Part shown: piece by piece, positions 22,310 to 30,823 of the stretch
How the letters are laid out: the number at the start of each line of letters is the position of its first letter
How positions within the stretch are numbered: position 1 is the stretch's first letter
IMG/VR virus record: IMGVR_UViG_3300026116_000012
Span: 1 to 50,505 of that record
Direction: 5' to 3' (one strand)
DNA length: 50,505 nt
Source of the DNA: a virus
Made by a program: the position numbers and the translations under genes
The notes under the pieces: model-generated
Database searches by the model: none
Told to the model about the DNA's origin: nothing
The model's input: the letters and a program-made list of their open reading frames with translations, nothing else

Positions 22310-22521
22310 GTGACGCTCCCCGTTCCCGTCACCGGCGATCCGGGCGACGCCGAAACGAGCGCCGTCGGCAGCACGACGGCGTGTCCGGTGATCTCGTTCA
22401 GGATCGACGACACGATAGCGTGACAGAGCTGCGTCAACTCGGGGCCCGCGTGCGCGTTCAGCGGGGGATTCGTGAGTGCACTTGCCATAACGGCAGCGGC
22501 GCGATCGATGTCGAGTGCCAT
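22306..22521 (-). CDS. Small hypothetical tail protein
   Basis: 71 aa. N-terminal helix (I-D-R-A-A-A-V-M-A-S-A-L), central helix (L-T-Q-L-C-H-A-I-V-S-S-I-L), Ser/Pro/Gly end (S-A-S-P-G-S-P-V-T-G-T-G). Overlaps the hub gene stop (TAATG) and the wedge gene start. A small protein at this point of a tail operon may be a PAAR-like or spike accessory protein, but no signature is seen. Confidence 0.6.
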   Translation of the reverse strand: MALDIDRAAAVMASALTNPPLNAHAGPELTQLCHAIVSSILNEITGHAVVLPTALVSASPGSPVTGTGSVT

Positions 22522-23606
22522 TATGCTTTCACCTTCGATTGCGTCGTTCCGACAGCGAAGATCCCGCCTGCAAGGTCGCCCGCGCGGGCGACGGGCAGCG
22601 CGCCCTCGCCGAGCTTCACGAACGTCTGCGCGTCGATCTCAGTGACGACGGGCCGGAAGCCTTCCCCGTCCGCATCCTCGAAGGCGACGACCTCGGGCCG
22701 CGCGGGGTCGGCATTGACCCACGTGACGAGCACGCGCGAGCCGAGCGCGAGCTGCGACTTCGCGCCGCTGAGCCCCGGGCGCACCGGCACGCGCTGAAGG
22801 TCGGGCATGCCCGTCGAAACGAGCACCGGCTGCAGATTGGCGCGATTCCCGTCGAGCGTCACAACGCGGTACTCGAAGGTTCCGCGGAACGTGCGATCGG
22901 GGTCGAGCTGATCGAGTAGTGCGCGGTATGCGTCGAGAATGCGCGAGCTCGTCGCGACGCCGCGCCCGTAGATCGTGGTGCGAAGGCCGGTCTCTGCGTC
23001 GAGAGAGTGCATCACGTCGATCGCTTCGATCCCGTCGACGACCGCGCCGGGGACTAGCGGCGCGAGCTGCTCGGCAGCGAGCACGAGACGCCTGCCTGCG
23101 CGGTCGATCTGCGAGACGCGGACGGCCTTGCCGGTGTACTGCGAGACCGCGCGCCGACCGAGGCGCGTCACGCCGTCTTCGCCAATGTACCACGCCGACG
23201 GTGCTATCTGCTCGAGCACGCGGCGCGCGGGGCCCTCGGGGCGTGTCCACGCAGGACCGAGCCTCTCCGTCGACGACGACTCGAAGACTTCGCCTGCCTC
23301 GCGCGCAGCGTCGCCGACGACGGTCGCTAGCTTCACGCCGAATCGCTCGTTTTCGTATGAGCGTTTCGGGAGAGGCTTGCCCCAACCGCCTTTGCCTCCG
23401 ACGATCCGATAGTCGGAGCGACCGAACGCTGCGCCCCCCGCGAGCACCGTCCCTTGAAAGGAGACGTCGGCGAGCGCGAGCGTCACCGCGCCTGTGAGGG
23501 TGTGCTCTCCGTCGAGCGAGAGATCGGCGTACCACGCGCCCCACGCGTGCAGATACACCCGCGCGCGCAGCACGCGCTTGTCTGCGAGGGTCGCGATCAG
23601 CCCCAT
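22521..23606 (-). CDS. Baseplate hub/spike protein
   Basis: 361 aa. The N-terminal two thirds are a mixed beta domain suited to a gp27/gpD-like hub. Near residue 310, L-G-S-R-V-L-V-T-W-V-N-A-D-P-A-R-P-E-V-V resembles the OB-fold of spike proteins such as gpV/Mu gp45. Hub and OB-fold spike thus seem fused. It follows the tape measure and its partner and precedes the wedge genes, the expected place. Confidence 0.7.
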   Translation of the reverse strand: MGLIATLADKRVLRARVYLHAWGAWYADLSLDGEHTLTGAVTLALADVSFQGTVLAGGAAFGRSDYRIVGGKGGWGKPLPKRSYENERFGVKLATVVGDAAREAGEVFESSSTERLGPAWTRPEGPARRVLEQIAPSAWYIGEDGVTRLGRRAVSQYTGKAVRVSQIDRAGRRLVLAAEQLAPLVPGAVVDGIEAIDVMHSLDAETGLRTTIYGRGVATSSRILDAYRALLDQLDPDRTFRGTFEYRVVTLDGNRANLQPVLVSTGMPDLQRVPVRPGLSGAKSQLALGSRVLVTWVNADPARPEVVAFEDADGEGFRPVVTEIDAQTFVKLGEGALPVARAGDLAGGIFAVGTTQSKVKA

Positions 23607-24151
23607 GGCGTGGCTCGGTACTGATTCGTAAGCCGGTCGATCTCCGACAGCGCGGCCGCTTCAGGGTCGGCTTTCGCCTTTGCCTTCGCGCCCGTCGGCG
23701 TGCCGCCTGCAGGCTTCGGCGCGCGGTACTCTTGGAACTTCACCGCGACCGTCTGCCCGCCTTTGCCGTCGTGGATGACACCCGCGACGGCTGCTTTGCA
23801 GACGCTCGTGATCGGCGGTGTCTGCGACGCGAGGTCGGGGTGATAGATGTCGAGCGCCTTCGGCTTAGGTCCCGAGACGGTCGACTCGATCACGCGCAGG
23901 AACGCTTCCCAATCCTCGAAGTCGTCGATGCCAAGCGAGTCGTCACGCACGAGGTAGAAGCTCGCGGTGAACTCGATCGGCGGAACCTCTTTCATGGTCG
24001 TCGTCGCGCCCGTGAGCCCGGGGCCCTTCTTGACGTCCCACGTGATCTTCCGGTCGTGACCCGAGAGCGTGACCTTCCCGGGCGAGACGACTCCGCCGAG
24101 CTCGATTGCGTTGAAGAGCTCCTCATGATCGATCGGGTTGGGCGCGCTCAC
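23597..24151 (-). CDS. Tail protein between tape measure and hub
   Basis: 184 aa. The body has V-S-P-G-K-V-T-L-S-G-H-D-R-K-I-T-W-D-V-K-K-G and A-L-D-I-Y-H-P-D-L-A (near residue 100), then V-A-V-K-F-Q-E-Y-R. Proteins with this layout sit between tape measure and hub in many myoviruses, sometimes called gp53-like or tail/DNA circularisation proteins. Ends in an Ala/Lys-rich linker and helix. Overlaps both neighbours. Confidence 0.6.
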   Translation of the reverse strand: MSAPNPIDHEELFNAIELGGVVSPGKVTLSGHDRKITWDVKKGPGLTGATTTMKEVPPIEFTASFYLVRDDSLGIDDFEDWEAFLRVIESTVSGPKPKALDIYHPDLASQTPPITSVCKAAVAGVIHDGKGGQTVAVKFQEYRAPKPAGGTPTGAKAKAKADPEAAALSEIDRLTNQYRATPWG

Positions 24152-26079
24152 GTCGGCACCACTGCGCCGAGTTGCACTGCTGCGCCTTCGGTGAGATCGA
24201 TCAGCACCTGGCGGACCTTCTCTGCGATGTCCTCCGCGGTGCCGCCCGCGGCCTGGATCGTGATCTGGTACGTAATCGCGCCGGCTGCGCTTCCGCTGTC
24301 CTTCCCCGACGGCGCGGACGCGCTCGGCTCGGGCGGCGCGACGAGGTCTGTCATCGCGGCTTCGACACTGCCGCTCGAGCCCTCGATCCCTTGCGTCATG
24401 CCCTGCGCGGTGAACGCGCCGATCTCCGCGAAGACCTTGCTAGGGCTAGCGATCCCGAGCGCGTTCTTCGCGGCAGTGACGACCCCGTCGGCGACGTTCG
24501 ACACCGCTGCGAAAGCAGCACTCGCGCCCGACGTGATGCCTCCGACGAGGCCGTCGATGATCCGCGCGCCGACGTCGACGAGCGAGATCGTCGAGAAGAT
24601 GTCAACGAGGGTCGACGCGAAGATCGTGAGGCTCGTCCACGCCGATTGGACGCCGGTGACGACGCTCGTTACGAGGTTCGACCCGAACTCGTAGATCTTC
24701 GCGCCTGCGTACGCCGCGCCCGCCGCGATGGCTGCGAAGAGCGCGATCGGCACGACGATGGCTGCGGCAACCTGCGCGAGCACCACGACCACGGCAGCGA
24801 CGCCCGCGGCGAAGACAGCGAGACCGATTGCCGCGACGACCGCGAAGGCCTCGCCGACCTTGACGATCGTCGAGCCGAACGGCTTGATCGCGATCAGCGC
24901 CTTCAGGGTGAGGATCTCGAATTGCAGGAACGCGTGACGCAGCACGGGGACGAGCCCCGTCGCGCCATCGACGACCGGCTGAAAGAACGACTCGAAGACG
25001 ACCTTGATCGCGCGGCCGCTCGCGGCGCTCTCGTCGAACGTCCCGACGAGCACCGAGAGCTGCTCGAGCAACGCGTCGATCTTGAGCCCCGAGAAAAGGC
25101 TCGTGAGGCCGCTCTTCAGGCGCTTTTGCGACTGCTCGAGCGAAGTCATCTGCGATTGCCATTCGGGCCCGAACTTCAGCTTCGCGGCCGCGACCGCGTT
25201 GCGCTCGAGCGTGTCGCTCAGCTCCTTCCCTCGAAGGCCGCTCTTCGCGAGCTCGCTTGCCATCGAAGTGAGCTCGTCGGTCGTCTGCGGGACGCGCTTC
25301 GCGAGCGACGTGATCGCGGAGTCGAGCTCGCGCCCGCCCTCGACCGAGTGCGCGATTCCCGCGGCGAGCAGCCCCTGCGTGCGCGCGGCGTCCGCGAGGC
25401 CGACGGCCCATGCAGCGACATGCACGACGGCAGCGGCCGCCGCGACAGCGACGGCTGCGACGGCGGTCGCGATTGCGACGACCGCGACCGCGATTGCAGC
25501 GTACGGGCCGGCCGCGCCGAGCGCGCGGCTCATCTTATCCCACGCGCCTTTCAGCTCGAAGGCCTTCTGCCCCGCGGCGCCGAGCGGCCCGCCGAGCTTC
25601 CCGAGGCTCGACGCGAGGAGCTCGTTCGCCGCGTATCCCTCGGCTTGGCTTTTCTTCTGCGCGTCGGTCGCCTTCTTCGCGGAGGCCTGCGCGGCCGTCA
25701 ACGCTTCGACTTGCTTGTCTGCCGACGCCGCGGAGTCGCGGAGCTTGTCGAGCGCCGTCGCTTCCCCGTCGAGTGCGAGCTTCGCGGCCGAGACGGCCTT
25801 CGAGGCCTCGCCTTGCCGCGCGATCAAGTTCTCGAGCTTCTTCCCGCTCGCGCTCTCCATGGCGACGTTGATCCGCTCGAGCGCCTTCGACGCGCGGTCG
25901 TATGCAGTCTCGGCTTGCTTGTAAGCGACCTCGCCCGCCTGCACCGACTTCGCCGCGTCGATCGCGGTCTTGCTCGCGGTGTCGAGTCGCTGCGCGAAGC
26001 GGTCGAGCAGATCCGCGGCCGACTGGACGCCTTCGGCCTTTACGGCAAGGTCGATATCGAAGGTCGTTCCGTCGGCCAT
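24148..26079 (-). CDS. Tape measure protein
   Basis: 643 aa. Residues 1-160 form a long coiled coil; two strongly hydrophobic stretches follow (near 190-230 and 415-460, Ala/Val-rich) and the C-terminal motif G-I-A-S-P-S-K-V-F-A-E-I-G-A-F-T-A-Q-G-M is the usual tape-measure ending. It sets tail length and helps DNA entry. It starts 4 nt after the stop of the frameshifted chaperone, the standard order. Confidence 0.92.
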   Translation of the reverse strand: MADGTTFDIDLAVKAEGVQSAADLLDRFAQRLDTASKTAIDAAKSVQAGEVAYKQAETAYDRASKALERINVAMESASGKKLENLIARQGEASKAVSAAKLALDGEATALDKLRDSAASADKQVEALTAAQASAKKATDAQKKSQAEGYAANELLASSLGKLGGPLGAAGQKAFELKGAWDKMSRALGAAGPYAAIAVAVVAIATAVAAVAVAAAAAVVHVAAWAVGLADAARTQGLLAAGIAHSVEGGRELDSAITSLAKRVPQTTDELTSMASELAKSGLRGKELSDTLERNAVAAAKLKFGPEWQSQMTSLEQSQKRLKSGLTSLFSGLKIDALLEQLSVLVGTFDESAASGRAIKVVFESFFQPVVDGATGLVPVLRHAFLQFEILTLKALIAIKPFGSTIVKVGEAFAVVAAIGLAVFAAGVAAVVVVLAQVAAAIVVPIALFAAIAAGAAYAGAKIYEFGSNLVTSVVTGVQSAWTSLTIFASTLVDIFSTISLVDVGARIIDGLVGGITSGASAAFAAVSNVADGVVTAAKNALGIASPSKVFAEIGAFTAQGMTQGIEGSSGSVEAAMTDLVAPPEPSASAPSGKDSGSAAGAITYQITIQAAGGTAEDIAEKVRQVLIDLTEGAAVQLGAVVPT

Positions 26080-26083
26080 GGTG

Positions 26084-26673
26084 CTACTTGCTCAATTGCT
26101 TTCGGATGAGACACAACACGTCGGCGACAACGAAAGCCGCGGCCTTCGCGTCGGTCTCTTCCTCGCCTCGCGCCCAAGACAGCAAGCATTCGGCAAGCGC
26201 GCCGGGCGAGCGCTTCGCGGCGTCGACGCGCTCGCTTAGTCTTTTCCCTCTTCGACCTCGTTCGCCTCGACGAGCTTGGCGGCGCGGATCGCGACGGAAA
26301 GCAGCAGGCCTGGAAACTCTTCGAGCATCGCCTTCCGCGCGTCGGGCTCGGGGTAGACCCAGCACGTTTCCCCGAGCTCGTTCTCGGCGTCGCGCCGCGC
26401 CTTCGGATCGTTCGCCTTCGACGCGCGCGAGACGCGGTCGCAAAAGCGCTTGTACTGCACCGCGGACGGCGTGCGCAGCACGATGAAGGTCGGGTGCGGC
26501 GGCACGAAGCGCTCGACGTCGAGGCGCGCGACGCGCCCGTCGCCATGCTCGCTCTCGAGCGCGTCGAGCGCTTCGAGGTCGACTGCGAATTGCGCCTCGC
26601 GCGCTGCCGCGATTGCGACCTTGCGGGCCGCACGCTTCTCTTCGATCTCCGCGATCTTTGCCTTGGCATCCAT
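26084..26673 (-). CDS. Tail assembly chaperone, long form (-1 frameshift product)
   Basis: After codon 144 (Lys) the ribosome can slip back one base at G-GGA-AAA and read 52 more codons in the -1 frame, starting R-L-S-E-R-V-D-A-A-K and ending L-I-R-K-Q-L-S-K at 26084, for about 196 aa. The extension is open right up to 4 nt before the tape measure start, and the region has no other gene. This matches the G/GT arrangement of lambda and Mu-like tails. Confidence 0.82.
26236..26673 (-). CDS. Tail assembly chaperone, short form
   Basis: 145 aa, zero-frame product. Helical, acidic at the end (E-A-N-E-V-E-E-G-K-D). Starts at an ATG overlapping the tail tube stop by 1 nt. The final codons carry a slippery heptamer and lead into an extended -1 product. 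Works with the long form to keep the tape measure soluble while the tube polymerises. Confidence 0.85.
   Translation of the reverse strand: MDAKAKIAEIEEKRAARKVAIAAAREAQFAVDLEALDALESEHGDGRVARLDVERFVPPHPTFIVLRTPSAVQYKRFCDRVSRASKANDPKARRDAENELGETCWVYPEPDARKAMLEEFPGLLLSVAIRAAKLVEANEVEEGKD
26242..26248 (-). other. -1 ribosomal slippery site GGGAAAA
   Basis: Minus-strand G GGA AAA fits the X-XXY-YYZ rule in the zero frame, two codons before the TAA stop of the short chaperone. Lambda uses GGGAAAG at the same place. Confidence 0.85.
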
Positions 26674-27167
26674 CACACGAGCACCACTTCTTTCCCGTCG
26701 ATGATCTGCGCGACCTGAATCGGATTCAGGGTTACTTCGATCTTGTCGGCGTCGGGACCTTCCTTCATGTCGTCCGCGTCGCCGAGGTACCTGCACCCCG
26801 TGATCTTCGTCGTGTAGATCTCGGTCTCCCCGATCGGGGTGTGCTGAATGAGAATGTCGAACGCGACGACTCCGATGATCACCTGATTGCCGCGCGTCGG
26901 GGCGTTCTTCATCAGCGACTTGATCAGCTTCCGAAGGCCGCTTCGGTAGAACGTCGCCGACGCTTCCTGCGAGCCTTGCCCCGCCGTGCGCTTCATCGTG
27001 CGCCCGCCGGTGCCTTTCTGCTCGCCGACGTCGACCTTACGGCCCCACTTGATCGCGGCGATATCCGTCATCTCGACGAGGTCGCCTCCGTCGACGGTCG
27101 CAGTGACTTCGATGTCGGCCCACGACGGCGCGAAGTCGTTGATCGACGGGTATGCCTGATTCGTCAT
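26673..27167 (-). CDS. Tail tube protein
   Basis: 164 aa. T-N-Q-A-Y-P-S-I-N-D-F-A-P-S-W-A-D-I near the start, the loop V-G-E-Q-K-G-T-G-G-R-T-M-K-R-T-A-G-Q-G, and F-D-I-L-I-Q-H-T-P with Y-T-T-K-I-T-G-C-R match Mu gpM-like tube proteins. Lies between sheath and chaperone, as expected in contractile tails. Spacing of 13 nt to the sheath stop. Confidence 0.85.
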   Translation of the reverse strand: MTNQAYPSINDFAPSWADIEVTATVDGGDLVEMTDIAAIKWGRKVDVGEQKGTGGRTMKRTAGQGSQEASATFYRSGLRKLIKSLMKNAPTRGNQVIIGVVAFDILIQHTPIGETEIYTTKITGCRYLGDADDMKEGPDADKIEVTLNPIQVAQIIDGKEVVLV

Positions 27168-27180
27168 GGTGATCCTGCTT

Positions 27181-29133
27181 TCAGCCGCCCGTTGCGACGC
27201 GGACGCGAGTCGTGATCTTCTCGAGGGTGCCGTTCAATTCGAGGAACAGCGTTCCCGTGAGCTCGGCTGCGGGGACGTTCAACACGTCGGTTTTGCTGGC
27301 GACCCAAACCGCTTTGCTCGCGCGCGGTCCCTCGGCGCCATTCTTCAGCAGGTTATTCTGAAGCTGCGTGTTCACGCGCTCTTCGATCTTCTGCAGCGAC
27401 GCCGACGAGCCGGTGCCGTCGTCGTTCAGGATCAGCACCTGCCCGATCGCGTTCTCGGTCTCGGCTTGCGTCACCGAGCACGCGAGGTTCGCGACCGCCA
27501 TGTTGTGCGTGCGCGAGAGCAGCGAACCCTCGGTCGCGCGCGTCAGCGACAGCGCGACGAAAGCGCCGTTCGGGCCGTTGCTGTACGTGCGAAGGCACGT
27601 GAAGCGGGCCGCGAGCGCGCCGCCGTCGTTCAGCTCGTCGAACTCGACGACACGTCCCGCGCCGTCGGTGAGATCCCATCCGTCGAGCGGGCCGTCCGAC
27701 TTGCGCCAGCACGGGATCTGCAGGTCGTGCTCGTACTCGCGCACCGACGCGCCCCACGCAGCCGGGCGACGGAACATCCACCCCGTGATCGGGGAGAGCT
27801 TCCGCGCACGCCCGAGCGAGAGGTCGATCCGCGACTGCGCGTCGACGGACGAGAACGCGGTGTCCATCGCTGCGACGTAGGCTGCGACCGTCTCGCCCGC
27901 GGTCGCGGTGACTGCGTCGCTGCGGATTGCCTCCGCGGCGAGGTCGGTCGTGCCGAACGTCAGCACCGTCGCGCTGAGCGACGCAATCGCGCCTGTGACG
28001 TTGTTCGACGAGGTGCCTGCGAAGGTCACGACATCGCCAACCGCGAAGCCGTCGGCGAGCCACGATCCCGAGGAGCGCGTTACGGTGTCGCCCGTCCCTC
28101 CGACCTCGGCAAAGGTGAGGGTCGGCGAGGCCGTGACGGTGCAGTCGGAGACCGGCCCCTCTGCGGCGAGATCGGTCGTTCCGAGCGTGATCACGGTCGC
28201 GCTGAGCGACGCAATCGCACCGGTGACGTTGTTCGACGAGCTCCCTGCGACCGTGATCGTGTCGCCGACCGCGAAGCCGTCCGTGATCCACGACCCCGAG
28301 GAGCGCGTGATCGTGTCGCCCGTCCCTCCGACCTCCGCAAACGTGAGGGTCGGCGTGCCGGTCATGCGCTTGGTGATCCGGCTCATCTCCGCGAGGGGAA
28401 GCCGGTCGCGGACGCTCGAGCGCGCGAACACGTAACGGTCGCTCGACGAGGCGTATGCGTTCGCCTCCGTCGTCACGTATCCCGCGAAGGTGCTGTTCGG
28501 GAGATCGCCGGCGATGAGCCACGAACGCGCGGCCTTCTGCTGCACGGCAAGCGCGGCGCGCGCCGCGGCGAGGCCTGTCCCATCCCACATCGGCGCGGAC
28601 GTCGTGAAGGCATACGTGTCGCCCACGACGAGCGTGCCTGCACCGAACGAGATGACGATCCCGACGTACGGGACGGTGTAGCTCGACGCGGTGCCGAGCC
28701 GGACGCGCTTCGTCGTGCGCTGGCCGTCGAGCGAGAGGTCGAACGTGATCCCGGTCGTCCCGATCGTCCCGCCGTTGACGACGACGATCGACGCGTCGGT
28801 CTCTTCGAGAAAGCCGGCCGCGCCGGCCGCGACCGAGATCGCGCTCGTCCCCGAAACGCCGGTCGAGTCGACGCGCCCGAGCACGCCCGCCGTCGCGGTC
28901 GGCAGGCCGATGAAGATCACCGGCTTCTTCGTCTTCTCGACGTGAAGCGCGACGTAATCCGCGCCTTGGCAATAGCCGTGCTGCGAGAGCACGCCCTTCG
29001 CGGACGCGTACACGCGCGGCGTGACGTCTGCGTTCTGCGCGACGCACGACATCACGACGACGTATCCCGTATTGCCCGCGAACGAGCCTGCCTCGTCGTC
29101 GATTACGACTGTCGCGCTCGGAAGATCTGCCAT
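27181..29133 (-). CDS. Contractile tail sheath protein
   Basis: 650 aa from ATG 29133, preceded by AAGGAAAGAG. N-terminal I-D-D-E-A-G-S-F-A-G-N-T-G-Y and G-L-P-T-A-T-A-G-V-L region, C-terminal E-N-A-I-G-Q-V-L-I-L-N-D-D-G and E-E-R-V-N-T-Q-L-Q-N-N-L-L-K domains typical of DUF2586-type sheaths. A central insertion of two about 70-residue beta repeats makes it longer than usual. Forms the outer contractile layer around the tube. Confidence 0.88.
   Translation of the reverse strand: MADLPSATVVIDDEAGSFAGNTGYVVVMSCVAQNADVTPRVYASAKGVLSQHGYCQGADYVALHVEKTKKPVIFIGLPTATAGVLGRVDSTGVSGTSAISVAAGAAGFLEETDASIVVVNGGTIGTTGITFDLSLDGQRTTKRVRLGTASSYTVPYVGIVISFGAGTLVVGDTYAFTTSAPMWDGTGLAAARAALAVQQKAARSWLIAGDLPNSTFAGYVTTEANAYASSSDRYVFARSSVRDRLPLAEMSRITKRMTGTPTLTFAEVGGTGDTITRSSGSWITDGFAVGDTITVAGSSSNNVTGAIASLSATVITLGTTDLAAEGPVSDCTVTASPTLTFAEVGGTGDTVTRSSGSWLADGFAVGDVVTFAGTSSNNVTGAIASLSATVLTFGTTDLAAEAIRSDAVTATAGETVAAYVAAMDTAFSSVDAQSRIDLSLGRARKLSPITGWMFRRPAAWGASVREYEHDLQIPCWRKSDGPLDGWDLTDGAGRVVEFDELNDGGALAARFTCLRTYSNGPNGAFVALSLTRATEGSLLSRTHNMAVANLACSVTQAETENAIGQVLILNDDGTGSSASLQKIEERVNTQLQNNLLKNGAEGPRASKAVWVASKTDVLNVPAAELTGTLFLELNGTLEKITTRVRVATGG
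27908..28360 (-). repeat. Internal duplication in the sheath gene
   Basis: Two tandem units of about 225 bp (roughly 28135-28360 and 27908-28134) encode near-identical domains with P-T-L-T-F-A-E-V-G-G-T-G-D-T, S-S-N-N-V-T-G-A-I-A-S-L-S-A and G-T-T-D-L-A-A-E. They are probably surface-exposed decoration domains on the sheath. Confidence 0.8.
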
Positions 29134-29146
29134 AGCTCTTTCCTTC

Positions 29147-29710
29147 TCAGCAGGCCGTTTCGGGCACTTGGTCCGACGGACCATGTGCGAGGGTGATTCG
29201 GTCGGAGCCGGTGATCGGAATACCCGACACCGAGGGACGGATATCTCCGTTCCACTTTTGCTCGAAGACGCCGCGCTCGACCGCGAACGAGAGCTCGTAA
29301 ACCGCGCCGCCTGCGATCTCGCTCTTCGAGAGGTCTGCGAGCGGCACGAAGCGCCCGCCGGTGACCGACCACCCGTTTTTGCGGAGGCTGATCACCTTGT
29401 CGAGCGCGACGAGCACGAGGTCGAGCACGTGCTCGGCGCGGCGTCGATGCTCCCAATCGGTCGCGCTGAGCGCCGGGCTCTTTGCGTAGATCGTGACCTT
29501 CGCTGCGATGTTGCGGACGAATCGGTGCTTCGGATTGACGTGCTGCGAGCGCGGAGCGCGCACGAACGAGTCTCCGTCGTCGTGCTGGATGACGACGCGT
29601 TCCGGAAGAAACGAGGCAGGCTGCGTCGGCTCGGGGCCGTCGACGACGGGGAACGGACACCCCTGCGCGCCGAGCGCCGCGGCGAGTTCGACGCCGATCT
29701 CGTGAAGCAT
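29147..29710 (-). CDS. Tail terminator / Mu gp37-like protein (putative)
   Basis: 187 aa. Starts at ATG 29710, overlapping the gpG-like stop by 1 nt. Features include R-V-V-I-Q-H-D-D-G-D, N-I-A-A-K-V-T-I-Y-A-K-S-P-A and L-V-A-L-D-K-V-I near residue 115, plus Y-E-L-S-F-A-V-E-R-G-V-F, the strand order of neck or tail-terminator proteins encoded just before sheath genes. Assignment is mostly by position. Confidence 0.6.
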   Translation of the reverse strand: MLHEIGVELAAALGAQGCPFPVVDGPEPTQPASFLPERVVIQHDDGDSFVRAPRSQHVNPKHRFVRNIAAKVTIYAKSPALSATDWEHRRRAEHVLDLVLVALDKVISLRKNGWSVTGGRFVPLADLSKSEIAGGAVYELSFAVERGVFEQKWNGDIRPSVSGIPITGSDRITLAHGPSDQVPETAC

Positions 29711-30114
29711 TACTGCCCCCTTTCGAGATGGTCGCGCGCCGTCGAGCTCGCGAGCTGCCGAAGCGCGTCCGAATACTGCTTCGGCAGCAGGTCGCGGCGC
29801 GGGTAGATCAGGCGCTTGCCGATCTGGTACTTGGCATACTTCACGCCGAGCGAGACTCGAATCTTGGTCCCGATCGCGACGTAGTGCACGAAGCGCTCGA
29901 GCGCGCCGGTCTTGCGCAGGGTGATCGTCTGGCCGTTCACGCCGGGCGCCCAAGGCGCGCCGTAGGGGTCGCGGCTCGCGTCGAACGATTCCTTCGCAAA
30001 CGCCGAGATCTTCGGCGCGGCGCGCTCCGCGATATCCTGCGCGAGCACGCGCGGCAGCGCGCGCAGCCTCGCAGTGATCTTCGTCAGCGATGAGAGGTCG
30101 AGCGGGCGACTCAT
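29710..30114 (-). CDS. Virion morphogenesis protein, Mu gpG-like
   Basis: 134 aa. A-P-K-I-S-A-F-A-K-E-S-F-D-A-S-R-D-P-Y-G followed by W-A-P and L-R-K-T-G-A-L is the hallmark of phage virion morphogenesis (gpG/HK97 gp10-like) proteins, then I-G-T-K-I-R-V-S-L-G-V-K-Y-A. Joins head and tail. ATGA overlap with the connector gene. Confidence 0.85.
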   Translation of the reverse strand: MSRPLDLSSLTKITARLRALPRVLAQDIAERAAPKISAFAKESFDASRDPYGAPWAPGVNGQTITLRKTGALERFVHYVAIGTKIRVSLGVKYAKYQIGKRLIYPRRDLLPKQYSDALRQLASSTARDHLERGQ

Positions 30115-30758
30115 GGAAGCGTCCTTGACCCCCAACCGCGAGGATCTGCGCCAGCGACGGAGATCGACGAGGCGACCGCCTTGTTCGTGGGCGCGGTCGC
30201 GTTTGCGTCGCGCACGGGAATACCCTTCGACCATCGCTCGAGCTGCGCCTTCGCTGCTAGCTCGGCCTCGTTCACGGAAGCCGAGGTGTGTCCCGCGAGC
30301 TGCAGCAGCTTCTTTGCCGAGAGCTCCGCGACGATCGCCTTCACCACGACAGGCACGGGATCGACGAACGGCACCGCGTTCGCAGGCACGCAGCCGTCGA
30401 CCCAACGGCTGTAGAACTCGATCACGTCGTCGAACGGCAGCGCCGTCGCGACGATCATGGAGACGCCGTTCGTCGTCAGATCGAGCGCCGCGCCGCCGTC
30501 GGTCGCGGCCACTTGAAACGTGGAATCGCTGAGCCGAATTGCGTAGTACGTCGTACCCGCGACGAGCGGCGAAGAGAGCGTGCCGCCCTCGGTCGCGCGA
30601 AACGCCACTTCGTTGCCGGTGTCGAAGCCGTGCGCGTCGAGCGTGATCACGTCGGTCGACGCGAGGGACGATTCGACCACGCGACCGGCGACACCGAGCG
30701 CGCCGCGGGTCAACCCGAAGCGGTACAGGTCTCCTCGCGTGCAGTAGAGATCGGCCAC
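30111..30758 (-). CDS. Head-tail connector, Mu gp36-like (DUF1320) with inserted domain
   Basis: 215 aa, longer than the usual about 140. Residues 1-20 (Y-C-T-R-G-D-L-Y-R-F-G-L) and about 100-175 (D-D-V-I-E-F-Y-S-R-W-V-D-G, V-V-V-K-A-I-V-A-E-L-S-A-K-K-L) form the gp36-type adaptor. Between them lies a beta-rich insert of about 65 residues (H-G-F-D-T-G-N-E-V-A-F; Y-Y-A-I-R-L-S-D-S-T-F) known from phage surface proteins. The insert probably projects outward at the neck. Confidence 0.75.
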   Translation of the reverse strand: MADLYCTRGDLYRFGLTRGALGVAGRVVESSLASTDVITLDAHGFDTGNEVAFRATEGGTLSSPLVAGTTYYAIRLSDSTFQVAATDGGAALDLTTNGVSMIVATALPFDDVIEFYSRWVDGCVPANAVPFVDPVPVVVKAIVAELSAKKLLQLAGHTSASVNEAELAAKAQLERWSKGIPVRDANATAPTNKAVASSISVAGADPRGWGSRTLP

Positions 30759-30823
30759 ACCGCGAAAGGCCGGCGCTCGCGGTTTTCCGCGAAGCAGCCG
30801 GCCGATTGCAGCGGAGCGCTAGA

